DNA of 55,269 nt, taken from positions 1 to 55,269 of the forward strand of contig NZ_MUYM01000008.1 of the NCBI RefSeq assembly GCF_002150765.1. Reading direction: 5' to 3'. Source of the DNA: Lentzea kentuckyensis. GTDB lineage: Bacteria > Actinomycetota > Actinomycetes > Mycobacteriales > Pseudonocardiaceae. A model generated the notes under the pieces. The model had not been told where the DNA came from and made no database searches. It was given only the letters and a program-made list of their open reading frames with translations. This document shows positions 31,345 through 40,050 of the stretch, one piece after another. A program made the position numbers and the translations under genes. Every line of letters starts with the position of its first letter. The stretch's first letter is position 1.

Positions 31345-32026
31345 TCCGCCGCCACCACAGCCACGGCGGCAGCCGGCGGTGGGCGATGAACGTCCACAGG
31401 TCGTCCTCGGCGACGTCGTTGGGGTGGCGGCGCAGCACCTCCAGGCACTCCCGGGACACCACCCCGTGCAGCCGTGCCACGTGTGCCAGCGCGGTGGCGC
31501 CCTGCTGGCGGACCTCGATGCGGTTGTGGTCCAACGCGCGTGCGACGCGGTACAGCGCCACCCACGGATCCGGATACGACAACGCCAGGCCGATGACGGA
31601 GATGCCGACCATGTCCTCTCCGCGGTCGAACGCCGCGTCGACCTCCTCCGGCCGGTCGGTGCCCATCAACGCCGAGTAGCTGCGCCAGTCCATGCCATCC
31701 CCACGCATCGCCCGGTCCAGCAGGAACCGCTGCCTGCCGTCGGAACGCTCCCCCGTGCGTTCCCAGTCCGCGGCTAAGTAGCGCCACACCGCCGCGGTGT
31801 CCGCGCGTGAGGTCGAGGCCAGGATCCGGCACAGCTCCAGCACGTGTTCCGGCTCGCTGGCCTCGGCGAGTTCGCCCAGCACTCCTGGCGGGCGGCCCAG
31901 GTCGTTCCACGCCAGCCAGGCCAGCGTCGGCACCTCGTGCACGTGCACCCAGCCGTCGGCCCCGCCCCGCCCGATCTCCGCAGGCGTCAGCGAGGCCCGG
32001 TACCGGGCGTGTTCGATCGGGATCAC
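31145..32026 (-). CDS. Helical-repeat (HEAT-like) protein at the end of the peptide ABC operon
   Basis: A 293-residue open frame. Residues about 1-225 look like a genuine helical protein (HVLELCRILASTSRADTAAV, VALYRVARALDHNRIEVRQQ, ATALAHVARLHG, a HEAT-like pair). From RIKARLGRRVPRAP onward the sequence is Arg/Pro-rich and antisense to the SARP gene for 200 bp, so the natural stop was probably lost. The GTG start lies just after the ABC ATPase stop, which makes it the last gene of that operon. Family not recognised. Confidence 0.6.
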   Translation of the reverse strand: MIPIEHARYRASLTPAEIGRGGADGWVHVHEVPTLAWLAWNDLGRPPGVLGELAEASEPEHVLELCRILASTSRADTAAVWRYLAADWERTGERSDGRQRFLLDRAMRGDGMDWRSYSALMGTDRPEEVDAAFDRGEDMVGISVIGLALSYPDPWVALYRVARALDHNRIEVRQQGATALAHVARLHGVVSRECLEVLRRHPNDVAEDDLWTFIAHRRLPPWLWWRRIKARLGRRVPRAPRSRLRGCVAAPPGPARRRNTPGPRRDRLRHGRSGRVPARCGSASRPARTSHRV

Positions 32027-32027
32027 G

Positions 32028-33551
32028 TCAGACCTGAGGCACCGCGCGCAGCAAGGCGCGGGTGTAGTCGTGAGTGGGGTTGAGCAGCACTTGTTCCACC
32101 GAGCCTTGTTCCACGATCTTCCCCTGATGCATCACCGCGACCCGGTCGGCGATCTGCCACGCCAGCCCGAGGTCGTGCGTGATGATCAATGAAGCAAGGC
32201 CCAGCTCACGCCGCAACCGGAGCAGCAGCGCCACGATCTCCCCGCGCACCGAGGCGTCGAGCGACGCGACGGGCTCGTCGGCCACCAGCAGACGGGGCTC
32301 CAGCACCAGTGCTCCGGCGATCACCACCCGCTGCTGCTGACCCCCGGACAGCTCGTGCGGCAACGCCTCCAGATACAGGCTCGCCGGCCGTAGCTCCGCG
32401 CGTTCGACAGCGGCTGTGACCTGCGATTCCTCGTCGCCGGGAAAGCCGTGCACCCGCAGTCCCTCCGCGACCGCGTCGTGCACTTTGTGCCGCGGGTTCA
32501 GCGCGCTCGCGGGGTCCTGCAGGACCAGCTGCACCTGGCGTCGGAAGGCCTTGAGCGCCTTGCCCTTGCGAGGCACCTCGACACCGTCGAAGATCACCCG
32601 ACCGGAGGACGGTGCCCGCAGCCCCATTATGGTACGAGCCAGTGTCGTTTTGCCGGAGCCGGACTGCCCGACCAGTGCCACGATCTCGCCCCGCCCGATC
32701 GTCAGATCCACCCCGTCGACCGCGCGGGTCCGGCCGTAGTCCACCACCAGATCCCGCACCTCGAGCAGCGGCGGTGGTTCGGGTGCGGGCTCGGCCCAGC
32801 GGTGCGCCGGATCGCCGATCACCGGGAACGCCGCCGTCAGCGCCGCCGTGTGCGGGTGCCGCGGGTTCGCGATCACCTCGCGCGTGCGGCCGCGTTCCAC
32901 CAGTTCGCCGCGGTGCATCACCGCCAGGTCGTCACACGTCTCGGCGAGCACCGACAGGTCGTGGCTGATCATCAGCAGCCCGAGGTCCTGCTCGGCGACC
33001 AGCCGTTTCAACACGCCCAGCACCTGCGCCTGCACCACCACGTCCAGCGCCGTCGTCGGCTCGTCCGCGATCACCAGCCGAGGCCCGCACGCCAGCGCCA
33101 TCGCGATCATCACCCGCTGCTTCTGCCCGCCCGACAGCTCGTGCGGATACGCCCGCGCCTTCTCGTGCGGCAGCTCGACCTGCTCCAGCAACTCACCGAC
33201 GCTGCCCGTGGTGCCGTGCAGGCGCATCGGCTCGGCGATCTGGTCACCGACGCGCCGCACCGGGTTGAGCGAGTGCATCGCGCCCTGGAACACGATCGAC
33301 GCCGACGCCCAGCGCACCGCCCGCAACCGGCCCCACGACATCGTCCGCACGTCGTCACCGTCGAGCAGGATCTCCCCGCTCACCTGGGCGGTCCTGGGCA
33401 GCAACCGCAGCACCGACATCGCCACCGTCGACTTGCCCGACCCCGACTCGCCCGCCAGCCCGAGCGTCTGACCGGGCTCGAGCGTCAGGTTCACGTCCTG
33501 CACGACGCGTTTGTGTCCGTAATGGACGGAGAGGTTCCTCAGTTCCAGCAT
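32028..33551 (-). CDS. Peptide ABC transporter ATPase, fused DppD-DppF type
   Basis: A 507-residue protein with two complete ABC modules. Module 1: Walker A GESGSGKST, signature LSGGQKQRV, Walker B LVIADEPTTALD. Module 2: Walker A GQSGSGKTT, signature LSGGQQQRV, Walker B LLVADEPVASLD. Both carry the oligopeptide-type C-terminal extension (NPRHPHTAALTAAFP and NPTHDYTRALLRAVP). It drives import through the two permeases encoded upstream. Confidence 0.93.
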   Translation of the reverse strand: MLELRNLSVHYGHKRVVQDVNLTLEPGQTLGLAGESGSGKSTVAMSVLRLLPRTAQVSGEILLDGDDVRTMSWGRLRAVRWASASIVFQGAMHSLNPVRRVGDQIAEPMRLHGTTGSVGELLEQVELPHEKARAYPHELSGGQKQRVMIAMALACGPRLVIADEPTTALDVVVQAQVLGVLKRLVAEQDLGLLMISHDLSVLAETCDDLAVMHRGELVERGRTREVIANPRHPHTAALTAAFPVIGDPAHRWAEPAPEPPPLLEVRDLVVDYGRTRAVDGVDLTIGRGEIVALVGQSGSGKTTLARTIMGLRAPSSGRVIFDGVEVPRKGKALKAFRRQVQLVLQDPASALNPRHKVHDAVAEGLRVHGFPGDEESQVTAAVERAELRPASLYLEALPHELSGGQQQRVVIAGALVLEPRLLVADEPVASLDASVRGEIVALLLRLRRELGLASLIITHDLGLAWQIADRVAVMHQGKIVEQGSVEQVLLNPTHDYTRALLRAVPQV

Positions 33552-33556
33552 CTTGG

Positions 33557-34435
33557 CTACCTCTTCGGCGTCACAACGGCTTCAAGCGCCCGCCCGACCA
33601 GCGTGAACGCCAACACGACCACCACGATCGCGAGCCCCGGCGGCAACAGGAACCACCACGCCCGCTGCGGCACCGCCCCGTGCAGCTGAGCCTGGTGCAA
33701 CATCGCCCCCCACGAGATCCGCGTCGGATCCCCCAGCCCCAAAAACGCCAGCGTCGACTCCGCCACGATCGCCGACGCCACCGCCAGCGTCGCGTTGACC
33801 AGCACCAACGGCACCACCGACGGCAACACGTGCCGCCCGATCACATGCCAGTGCCCGCCACCCAACGCCCGCGCGCGTTCCACGAACGGCCGCGCCTCGA
33901 TCGTCAGCGTCTGCGCCCGCACCATCCGCGCTGTGGACGGCCAGCTCGTCAGCCCGATCGCCAGCACGATCGTGCCCAGCCCTCGCGGCAGCACCGTCGA
34001 CAACGCGATCGCCAGCACCAACGCCGGCAACACCAGGAAGAAGTCCGTCACCCGCAACAACGCCCCGGCCGCCAGCCCCCCGAAGTGCCCGCTCACGATC
34101 CCCACCAGCGTGCCGATCCCCACCGCCAGCACCGCCGCCGTCAACCCGACGAACAACGACGTCCCCGCCCCCTGCACCACCAGCAACGCCACCGACCGCC
34201 CGGTGTGATCGGTCCCCAGCCAGTGCCCAGCCCCCGGCGCCTGCCACGGCGCGTCCGTCACCCGCGTCACGTCCAACGCGTCCGCCGGGATGAACAACGG
34301 CGCGATCACCGCCACCAGCGCGGCCACCGCCAGAATCGCCGCACCCGCCACACCCGCCCGGTGCGCGAGAAAGCCGCCCACGGCGCCATCGCCGCGACCG
34401 GTGCGACCGGACCAACGCGTGCTGAACCTCGTCAT
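33557..34435 (-). CDS. Peptide ABC transporter permease (DppC type)
   Basis: A 292-residue permease with six hydrophobic helices. HWLGTDHTGRSVALLVVQGA is the OppC/DppC start region and the EAA loop reads ARALGGGHWHVIGRHVLPS. WGAMLHQAQ and WWFLLPPGLAI are the C-terminal family motifs. The N-terminal cytoplasmic part is Arg/Gly-rich. The ATG overlaps the stop of a 43-codon small frame that separates it from the DppB-type gene, so its true 5' end is open to question. Confidence 0.9.
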   Translation of the reverse strand: MTRFSTRWSGRTGRGDGAVGGFLAHRAGVAGAAILAVAALVAVIAPLFIPADALDVTRVTDAPWQAPGAGHWLGTDHTGRSVALLVVQGAGTSLFVGLTAAVLAVGIGTLVGIVSGHFGGLAAGALLRVTDFFLVLPALVLAIALSTVLPRGLGTIVLAIGLTSWPSTARMVRAQTLTIEARPFVERARALGGGHWHVIGRHVLPSVVPLVLVNATLAVASAIVAESTLAFLGLGDPTRISWGAMLHQAQLHGAVPQRAWWFLLPPGLAIVVVVLAFTLVGRALEAVVTPKR

Positions 34436-34563
34436 GCCGCAGCCACCACCCAGTGCACGTCGCCGCGACGACCGGCCCGACCCGCGCCCAACCCGGCCGC
34501 GCCCGTCCCGCGCGCCCCGTGACGACCAGCCCGCCCGCGCCCGCGCGCGCCGACTCCGCTCAT
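34432..34563 (-). CDS. 43-residue Gly/Arg-rich small ORF coupling the two permease genes
   Basis: Its ATG overlaps the DppB stop (ATGA at 34560-34563) and its TGA overlaps the DppC start (ATGA at 34432-34435). The product is MSGVGARGRGRAG and so on to HWVVAAA, about half Gly and Arg. Perfect coupling at both ends suggests it is translated, either as a leader peptide that keeps ribosomes moving through the operon or as the original N-terminus of DppC separated by a frameshift. Confidence 0.45.
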   Translation of the reverse strand: MSGVGARGRGRAGRHGARGTGAAGLGAGRAGRRGDVHWVVAAA

Positions 34564-35510
34564 ACGACCTTCACCCGTGGATCCAGCACCCCGTGCAGCA
34601 GGTCGGCCAGCAGGTTCATCACCACGACCGCGCCCGCCGTCACCACCAGCAGCCCCTGCAGCAGGAAGTAGTCGGGCCCGGTCAGCGCGTCGTAGAACAA
34701 CAACCCCAGCCCCGGCCACGAGAACACCGTCTCCGTCGTGATCGCCCCCGCCACCACCAGCCCGAACCGCAGGAACACCAGCGTGATCGCCGGCAACACC
34801 GCGTTCGGCACGGCATGACGGCGGCGCACCAGGTCGTCGCGCAGGCCCTTCGCACGCGCGGTGACGAGATACGGCGCGTGCATCTCCTCCAACAACGACG
34901 ACCGCATCACCAGCATGTACTCCGCGCACACCACCGCGACCAGCGTGACCGACGGCAGCACCAGGTGATGGCCGACGTCGAGCGCCTGCGAGACGAAGTC
35001 CGGTGCCGTGTCGGTGTCGCGCATGCCCCGCGACGGGAAGAGGTCTCCCGTCGCCATCATCAGCAGCATGCCGAGCCAGAACGTCGGCACCGCCCACAAC
35101 GTCAGCGACACCCCCGTCGTGGCCTTGTCGAACGCCGAGTCGCGTTGCCACGCCGCCCGGACGCCGAGCCACAGGCCGAGCCCGACGGCGATCAGGGTCG
35201 AGGTGCCGACCAGCAGCAGCGTCGGGCCCAGGCGTTCCAGGATCACGTCCGCCACCGGGCGCCGGAACGTGAACGACGTGCCCATGTCGCCCTGCAGCAG
35301 CGCGGTGACGTAGTCCCAGAACTGGGCGGCCAGCGGGCGGTCCAGGCCGAACTGCGTGCGCAGTTCGGCCTGCATCGCCGCTGTCGTCGGCCGGCCGCGC
35401 GTCATCGAGACCACGGGGTCGCCGGGCACCACCCGGAACAGGAAGAAACCCAGCACCGCCACCATCAGCAGACTGACCGCGGCACCACCGAGCCGGCCGG
35501 CGAGGCGCAC
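34560..35510 (-). CDS. Peptide ABC transporter permease (DppB type)
   Basis: A 316-residue permease. FFLFRVVPGDPVVSMTRGRPT is the DppB N-terminal signature; six helices follow, with the EAA loop VTARAKGLRDDLVRRRHAVPN and the ending GVLDPRVKV. The GTG start immediately follows the TAG of the binding-protein gene, without spacing, implying coupled translation. Confidence 0.92.
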   Translation of the reverse strand: MRLAGRLGGAAVSLLMVAVLGFFLFRVVPGDPVVSMTRGRPTTAAMQAELRTQFGLDRPLAAQFWDYVTALLQGDMGTSFTFRRPVADVILERLGPTLLLVGTSTLIAVGLGLWLGVRAAWQRDSAFDKATTGVSLTLWAVPTFWLGMLLMMATGDLFPSRGMRDTDTAPDFVSQALDVGHHLVLPSVTLVAVVCAEYMLVMRSSLLEEMHAPYLVTARAKGLRDDLVRRRHAVPNAVLPAITLVFLRFGLVVAGAITTETVFSWPGLGLLFYDALTGPDYFLLQGLLVVTAGAVVVMNLLADLLHGVLDPRVKVV

Positions 35511-37274
35511 CTACTCGCGCTCCCCGGCCGTGGCGTTGCGCCGGCGCGCGTACACGACGGTCATCAGCACCAGACCGCCGATCACCGCGCCGCCCAGGGC
35601 CAGGCCGGCCCACTTGCCGCGCCCGGACTGCGTGACCTGGCCGGCGGGTTCGGCGCCGTAGTAACCCCACATGCCGTTCTGCGCCATGATCACGCCGCCC
35701 TCCGCGGGCTGCGTCGTGAACCGGGCGAAGTGGTCGGAGCGGTAGCCCTCCAGCGCGTTCTCGTACGCCAGCACCACCGCGGGCACCTGGTCGTAGAAGC
35801 GGGCCTGCATCTGCTTCACGATCTCGACCCGCTTGCCCTCGTCGAACTCCGAGAGCTGCTGCGCGTAGAGCTTGTCGTAGGTCTCGTCGCAGAAGTAGGC
35901 GTCGGTGGTGCCGCCCTTGCCGTCCGCGCCCGGCCGCTGCGCGCAGGTGTGCAGGCTCAGGATGAAGTCCGGGTCCACGTTCGTGCCCCAGCCGGAGAAC
36001 GCCAGGTCGTAGGTCGCCGCCGTGGTCGCCTCGTTGAGCTGGTTGTCCGACACCAGCCGCACGTCCAGCGAGATGCCGATGTCGCTCATCGACCGCTTCA
36101 GGTACTCCGAGGCCTGCTCGTCGTAGGCGCGGCCGGCCCGGCCGATCAGCCGCAGCCCGAACCGCGTGCCGTCGGGCTTGCGCGGGAAACCGGCGGCGTC
36201 GAGCGCGGCGTTCGCGGCGGCCGGGTCGAACTTGCGCAGCTCGGACGCGCTGGGCTCCCAGTGCCACTTGTCGAACACCGGCGGCACCAGGCCGGCACCC
36301 TTCTCCGCGTAGCCGAGGTTCACCCGTGACACCAGCGCGTCGAGGTCGATGGCCTGCGCGATCGCCCGCCGGACCCGCACGTCCTTCAGCGCGGGGTTGC
36401 CGTCACCGATCGGCTCACCGGTTCTGGTCTGCGCGCCGGGGTTGATCATCAGCTCGGTGAAGCGGCGGCCCTGCGCCTTGTTGCGGGTGACGCCCGCCTT
36501 GCCCTCGAGCGAGTCGAACTGGGCCGGGGCCATCCGGTTGACCAGGTCGACCTCGCCCTTGGCGAGCGCCTGCACGGCGGCGTCGGAGTTCTGGAAGTAC
36601 ACGAAGTGCAGCTCGTCGTACTTCGCCGCGCCGCGCCAGTAGTCCTTGTTGGTCTTGAGCTTGATGAACTGCCCGGCCACGTGCTCGGTCAGCACGAACG
36701 GGCCCGAGCCCACGACCGGCATCTGGTCGTTGGCGTAGTCCTTGATGCTGGTGACCTTCTCCCACACGTGCTTGGGCACGATCGGGATGTCCAGGGCCAG
36801 CATCGTCACCTGCGGCGCCTTGGTCTTGATCACGACGGTCTTGTCGTCGGGCGCGGTGACGGAGGCGAAGTTGGTGACGAAGCTGCCGTTCGCGGTCCGC
36901 GCGACCTCGTCGGTCAGCATCAGGTTGTAGGTGAACGCGACGTCCTGCGCCGTGATCGGCTGCCCGTCGGACCACTTCTTGCCCTCCGGGACGCTGAAGG
37001 TCCAGGTGAGCTTGTCGGCCGAGGGTTCCCACTTGTTCGCGACGCCCTCGGTGACCCGCTGGTCGTCGGCCGCGTAGGCGGTCAGGTAGTCGTACATCAG
37101 CCGGCCCATCTCGGTGCTCGACTGGAACACCGCGAGGAACGGGTTCATCGAGTCGATCTGCTGCACGATCGCGACCTTGAGAATCACCGGTGCCTGCGCC
37201 TGGGCGGTGGCCGGAGCGGCCGACAACCCCAGTGTCGTTGCTATTGCAAGCAACGCGCACGATTTGACCCGCAC
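35511..37274 (-). CDS. Peptide-binding protein of the ABC importer, C-terminally membrane-anchored
   Basis: A 587-residue SBP_bac_5 protein. A Sec signal peptide (residues 1-27, ending APATAQAQA) has no lipobox Cys. The family body includes WTFSVPEGKKWSDGQPITAQDVAFTYN, VRVRRAIAQAIDLDALV and GFPRKPDGTRF. Residues about 558-578 (LALGGAVIGGLVLMTVVYA) followed by RRR form a C-terminal transmembrane anchor, an unusual alternative to a lipoprotein. It captures oligo- or dipeptides outside the membrane. GGAAGAGGGG precedes the GTG start. Confidence 0.92.
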   Translation of the reverse strand: MRVKSCALLAIATTLGLSAAPATAQAQAPVILKVAIVQQIDSMNPFLAVFQSSTEMGRLMYDYLTAYAADDQRVTEGVANKWEPSADKLTWTFSVPEGKKWSDGQPITAQDVAFTYNLMLTDEVARTANGSFVTNFASVTAPDDKTVVIKTKAPQVTMLALDIPIVPKHVWEKVTSIKDYANDQMPVVGSGPFVLTEHVAGQFIKLKTNKDYWRGAAKYDELHFVYFQNSDAAVQALAKGEVDLVNRMAPAQFDSLEGKAGVTRNKAQGRRFTELMINPGAQTRTGEPIGDGNPALKDVRVRRAIAQAIDLDALVSRVNLGYAEKGAGLVPPVFDKWHWEPSASELRKFDPAAANAALDAAGFPRKPDGTRFGLRLIGRAGRAYDEQASEYLKRSMSDIGISLDVRLVSDNQLNEATTAATYDLAFSGWGTNVDPDFILSLHTCAQRPGADGKGGTTDAYFCDETYDKLYAQQLSEFDEGKRVEIVKQMQARFYDQVPAVVLAYENALEGYRSDHFARFTTQPAEGGVIMAQNGMWGYYGAEPAGQVTQSGRGKWAGLALGGAVIGGLVLMTVVYARRRNATAGERE

Positions 37275-37305
37275 GAAATACCCCTCTTCCCCAGCAGCCC
37301 ACCGC

Positions 37306-37311
37306 TACGTT
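37306..37311 (+). promoter_or_regulatory. -10 box TACGTT of the D-aminopeptidase gene
   Basis: TACGTT ends 8 nt before the GTG at 37320 and supports that start over the ATG at 37329. Confidence 0.4.
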
Positions 37312-37319
37312 ACCGAGAT

Positions 37320-38147
37320 GTGCGAATCATGATCTCGGCGGACATGGAAGGCGCCACCGGCGTCACCTGGACCGGCGACGTGCTGCCCGGTACTGAGCAA
37401 TGGCAACGGTTTCGGCGTGTCTTCACCGGAGACGTCAACGCCTGCGTCGCGGGCCTGGTCGCCGGCGGCGCAGACGACGTCCTGGTCAACGAAGCCCATT
37501 CCTCGCAACGAAACCTGCTGCTCGAAGACCTCCACACCGAGGCGCGCCTGCTCACCGGCCGGCACAAACCGCTGTCGATGATGCAGGGAGTCGACAGCGG
37601 CGTGGACGGCGTGGTCTTCCTCGGCTACCACACCGGCGCGGGCTCACCGGGCGTGCTCGCGCACACCTACCTGGAGAACTCGATCACCGGCGTGTGGCTC
37701 GACGGCCTGCCCGCCTCCGAGGGACGTCTCAACGCCGCGCTGGCCGCCGAGTACGGCGTTCCCGTGCTGCTGGTCACCGGCGACGACCTGACCTGCGCCG
37801 ACGCCGCGGACTACGCGCCCGGCGCCAGGCTGGTCGCGGTGAAGGAGTGCGTGTCGCGCTACGCGGCCGTGTGCCTGCCGCCCGCGGTGGCTTTTTCACA
37901 GATCACAGAAGCGGCCACCGCGGCGATGGCGTCCGCCGGGCGGACCGAGGGCGTGGTGTCGGCGCATCGGATCGAGGTCGAGTTCGACGCCACCCACCTC
38001 GCCGACGCCGCCGCCGTCGTGCCGACCGTCGACCTCGTCGGGCCACGCCGGGTCGGGTTCGACGCGGCGTCGATGACCGACGCCATGAAAGCCTTCAAAA
38101 TCGTCACCCACGTCGCCGCCGGCGCGATCGAGGGAATCTACGGATGA
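37320..38147 (+). CDS. dppA: M55 family D-aminopeptidase, DppA-like
   Basis: A 275-residue protein. Counting from GTG 37320, D8 and E10 (ISADMEG), H60 (VNEAH), H104 (GYHTGAG), H115 (LAHTY) and E134 fall at the numbers of the zinc ligands and catalytic residues known for Bacillus subtilis DppA (D8, E10, H60, H104, H115, E133), which confirms family and start. DppA cleaves D-Ala-containing peptides. It diverges from the peptide importer operon, as one would expect of a system that takes up and breaks down cell-wall peptides. Confidence 0.93.
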   Translation: MRIMISADMEGATGVTWTGDVLPGTEQWQRFRRVFTGDVNACVAGLVAGGADDVLVNEAHSSQRNLLLEDLHTEARLLTGRHKPLSMMQGVDSGVDGVVFLGYHTGAGSPGVLAHTYLENSITGVWLDGLPASEGRLNAALAAEYGVPVLLVTGDDLTCADAADYAPGARLVAVKECVSRYAAVCLPPAVAFSQITEAATAAMASAGRTEGVVSAHRIEVEFDATHLADAAAVVPTVDLVGPRRVGFDAASMTDAMKAFKIVTHVAAGAIEGIYG

Positions 38148-38194
38148 ACGCCGGCGACAAAGCCCGGCGACAAAAAGCACTGCGCGCTGATGCG

Positions 38195-38200
38195 TAGGGT
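38195..38200 (+). promoter_or_regulatory. -10 box TAGGGT of the M20 peptidase gene
   Basis: TAGGGT ends 6 nt before the ATG at 38207. Confidence 0.45.
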
Positions 38201-38206
38201 GACGGC

Positions 38207-39493
38207 ATGACGCTGGACGTGGCGCAGCTGTGCGCGCGGCTCATCCGCTTCGACACGACCAACCGCGGAGGCGGCGACAGCGCGGGCGAGCGGGAGGCCG
38301 CCGAGCACGTCGCCGCGATCCTGCAGGACAACGGCGTGCCGCCCACGTTGCTCGAACCCGCGCCCCGGCGCACCAACGTCCTCGCGCGCATCCACGGCAC
38401 CGACCCGGACCTGCCCGCCCTGCTGGTCCAGTCGCACCTCGACGTCGTGCCCGCCGACCCGGCCGAGTGGAGCTTCGACCCGTTCGCGGGCGAGATCCGC
38501 GACGGGTTCGTGCACGGCCGCGGCGCGGTCGACATGAAGGACATGGCCGCGATGACCCTCGCGGTGATCAACCGCTGGCACGTCGAAGGCCGCCGGCCAC
38601 GCCGCGACATCGTGCTGGCCTTCGTCGCCGACGAGGAGGACCAGGGCGAATACGGCGCGCACTGGCTCGTCGAACACCACGGCGGCTACTTCGCCGGCGT
38701 CGAGGCGGCCATCAGCGAGTCCGGCGCGTTCTCCTTCGACGTCGAGGGCACCCGGCTGTACCCGATCGGGACCGCCGAGCGCGGCACCTCGCACATGAAG
38801 CTCACCGCCACCGGCCGGGCCGGGCACGGCTCCCGCCGCAACCCGCAGAACGCGGTGACCGCGCTGGTCACGTCACTGGCGCGGATCGCGGCCCACGAGC
38901 ACCCCGTCCGGCTCACGCCGACCGTCGAGGCGTTCCTGGTGGGCGCGGGCAAGGCACTGGGCGTCGAGGTCGACCTCGACGACGTCGACGCCACGATCGC
39001 CCGCCTCGGCCCCGCCGCGAAACTGGTCGAGAACACCGTGCGCTGCTCGACCACGCCGACCATGCTGCAGGCCGGGTACAAGGTCAACGTCATCCCCGGC
39101 ACCGCGACCGCCCAGCTCGACGTGCGCACCCTGCCCGGCACCGTCGACGAACTCGAAGCGACCATCGACTCGTTGCTGTCCGACGGCGTCACGCGGGAGT
39201 TCCTCGAACACCAGCCACCGGTCGAAGCACCCGTGGACACCACGTGGTTCGCGTCGATGGCCGAAGCGCTGCGCGACGAGGACCCCGCCGCCGTGGTCGT
39301 CCCGTACTGCCTGGGCGGCGGCACCGACGCCAAGGCCTTCAGCCAGCTCGGCATCCACTGCTACGGGTTCTCGCCACTGCTGCTGCCCACCGGCTTCGAC
39401 TACCGCTCCATGGCCCACGGCGTGGACGAACGCGTCCCCGTCGCGGGCCTCGAGTTCGGCGTCCGCGTCCTAGACCGCTTCCTGTCGAGCTGA
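38207..39493 (+). CDS. M20 family metallopeptidase (ArgE/DapE/ACY1-like)
   Basis: A 428-residue enzyme. LVQSHLDVVPAD supplies the first Zn His with its Asp, RGAVDMKDM the bridging Asp, FVADEEDQGEYGAHWL the catalytic Glu pair, and GTSHMKLTATGRAGHGS the dimerisation-domain region; YCLGGGTDAK and MAHGVDERV close the site. It hydrolyses an amide bond of a short peptide or N-acyl amino acid. It follows dppA on the same strand with its own -10 box, consistent with peptide breakdown. Its 3' end overlaps the convergent PPOX gene by 24 bp. Confidence 0.92.
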   Translation: MTLDVAQLCARLIRFDTTNRGGGDSAGEREAAEHVAAILQDNGVPPTLLEPAPRRTNVLARIHGTDPDLPALLVQSHLDVVPADPAEWSFDPFAGEIRDGFVHGRGAVDMKDMAAMTLAVINRWHVEGRRPRRDIVLAFVADEEDQGEYGAHWLVEHHGGYFAGVEAAISESGAFSFDVEGTRLYPIGTAERGTSHMKLTATGRAGHGSRRNPQNAVTALVTSLARIAAHEHPVRLTPTVEAFLVGAGKALGVEVDLDDVDATIARLGPAAKLVENTVRCSTTPTMLQAGYKVNVIPGTATAQLDVRTLPGTVDELEATIDSLLSDGVTREFLEHQPPVEAPVDTTWFASMAEALRDEDPAAVVVPYCLGGGTDAKAFSQLGIHCYGFSPLLLPTGFDYRSMAHGVDERVPVAGLEFGVRVLDRFLSS

Positions 39494-39973
39494 CCGCCGC
39501 TCCGCCAGCTCCTGCACCGGCGTCGGCAGGGTGGTCTCGAAGTCGATCAGCTTCGCCCACGTCGGCGTGACGACGACCCGGACCATGCCGTCGTCGTAGA
39601 GGGAGCGGACCTCGCGCTCCCACTCCACCCGCTGCTCCGGCGACATCTCGTAGCTGCCGTTCATCCGCAGGAACTCCTCCGGGATGCCGTCGACCGGGTC
39701 CAGCTCCGCCGTGCCGCGGATCAGCAGGATCTTGGGCGGGTGCACCTCGGTGTCGATCGTCAGCGCCACCGCGGGGTTCGCCCGCAACGAGTGCAGCTTC
39801 GGCGCGTTCTTCGACGTGCACAACACGATCTGCTCGCCGTTCCAGGTGAACGCGATCGGGATGCTGCGCGGCGTGCCGTCCTTGGCCACGTACGCCAGCC
39901 GGGTCAGGTCGCGGGCCAGCAGCTCCCTGCTCAGCGGCCGGTCGAGCACCTCGGCGATCTCGTCCTTGTGCAT
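39470..39973 (-). CDS. Pyridoxamine 5'-phosphate oxidase (PPOX)-fold protein
   Basis: A 167-residue flavin-reductase-like split barrel. LTRLAYVAKDGTPRSIPIAF and WNGEQIVLCTSKNAPKLHSLRANP are the usual first strands that bind FMN or F420. The C-terminal helix is Arg/Glu-rich. The reaction is unknown. Its GTG/ATG region is the ATG at 39973; the last codons overlap the M20 gene. Confidence 0.85.
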   Translation of the reverse strand: MHKDEIAEVLDRPLSRELLARDLTRLAYVAKDGTPRSIPIAFTWNGEQIVLCTSKNAPKLHSLRANPAVALTIDTEVHPPKILLIRGTAELDPVDGIPEEFLRMNGSYEMSPEQRVEWEREVRSLYDDGMVRVVVTPTWAKLIDFETTLPTPVQELAERRSARQEAV

Positions 39974-40050
39974 CTCGGGTCTCCCTCGTCGTCGTCACCC
40001 CGGGGACGGAGCCCGCCGCGCGTTCTCGACATCGCACGGCCAAGAACTTT

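Noticed and set aside
34290..36329. 679-codon plus-strand frame opposite the permease and binding-protein genes
   Set aside because: Shadow frame; the transporter proteins are complete on the minus strand.
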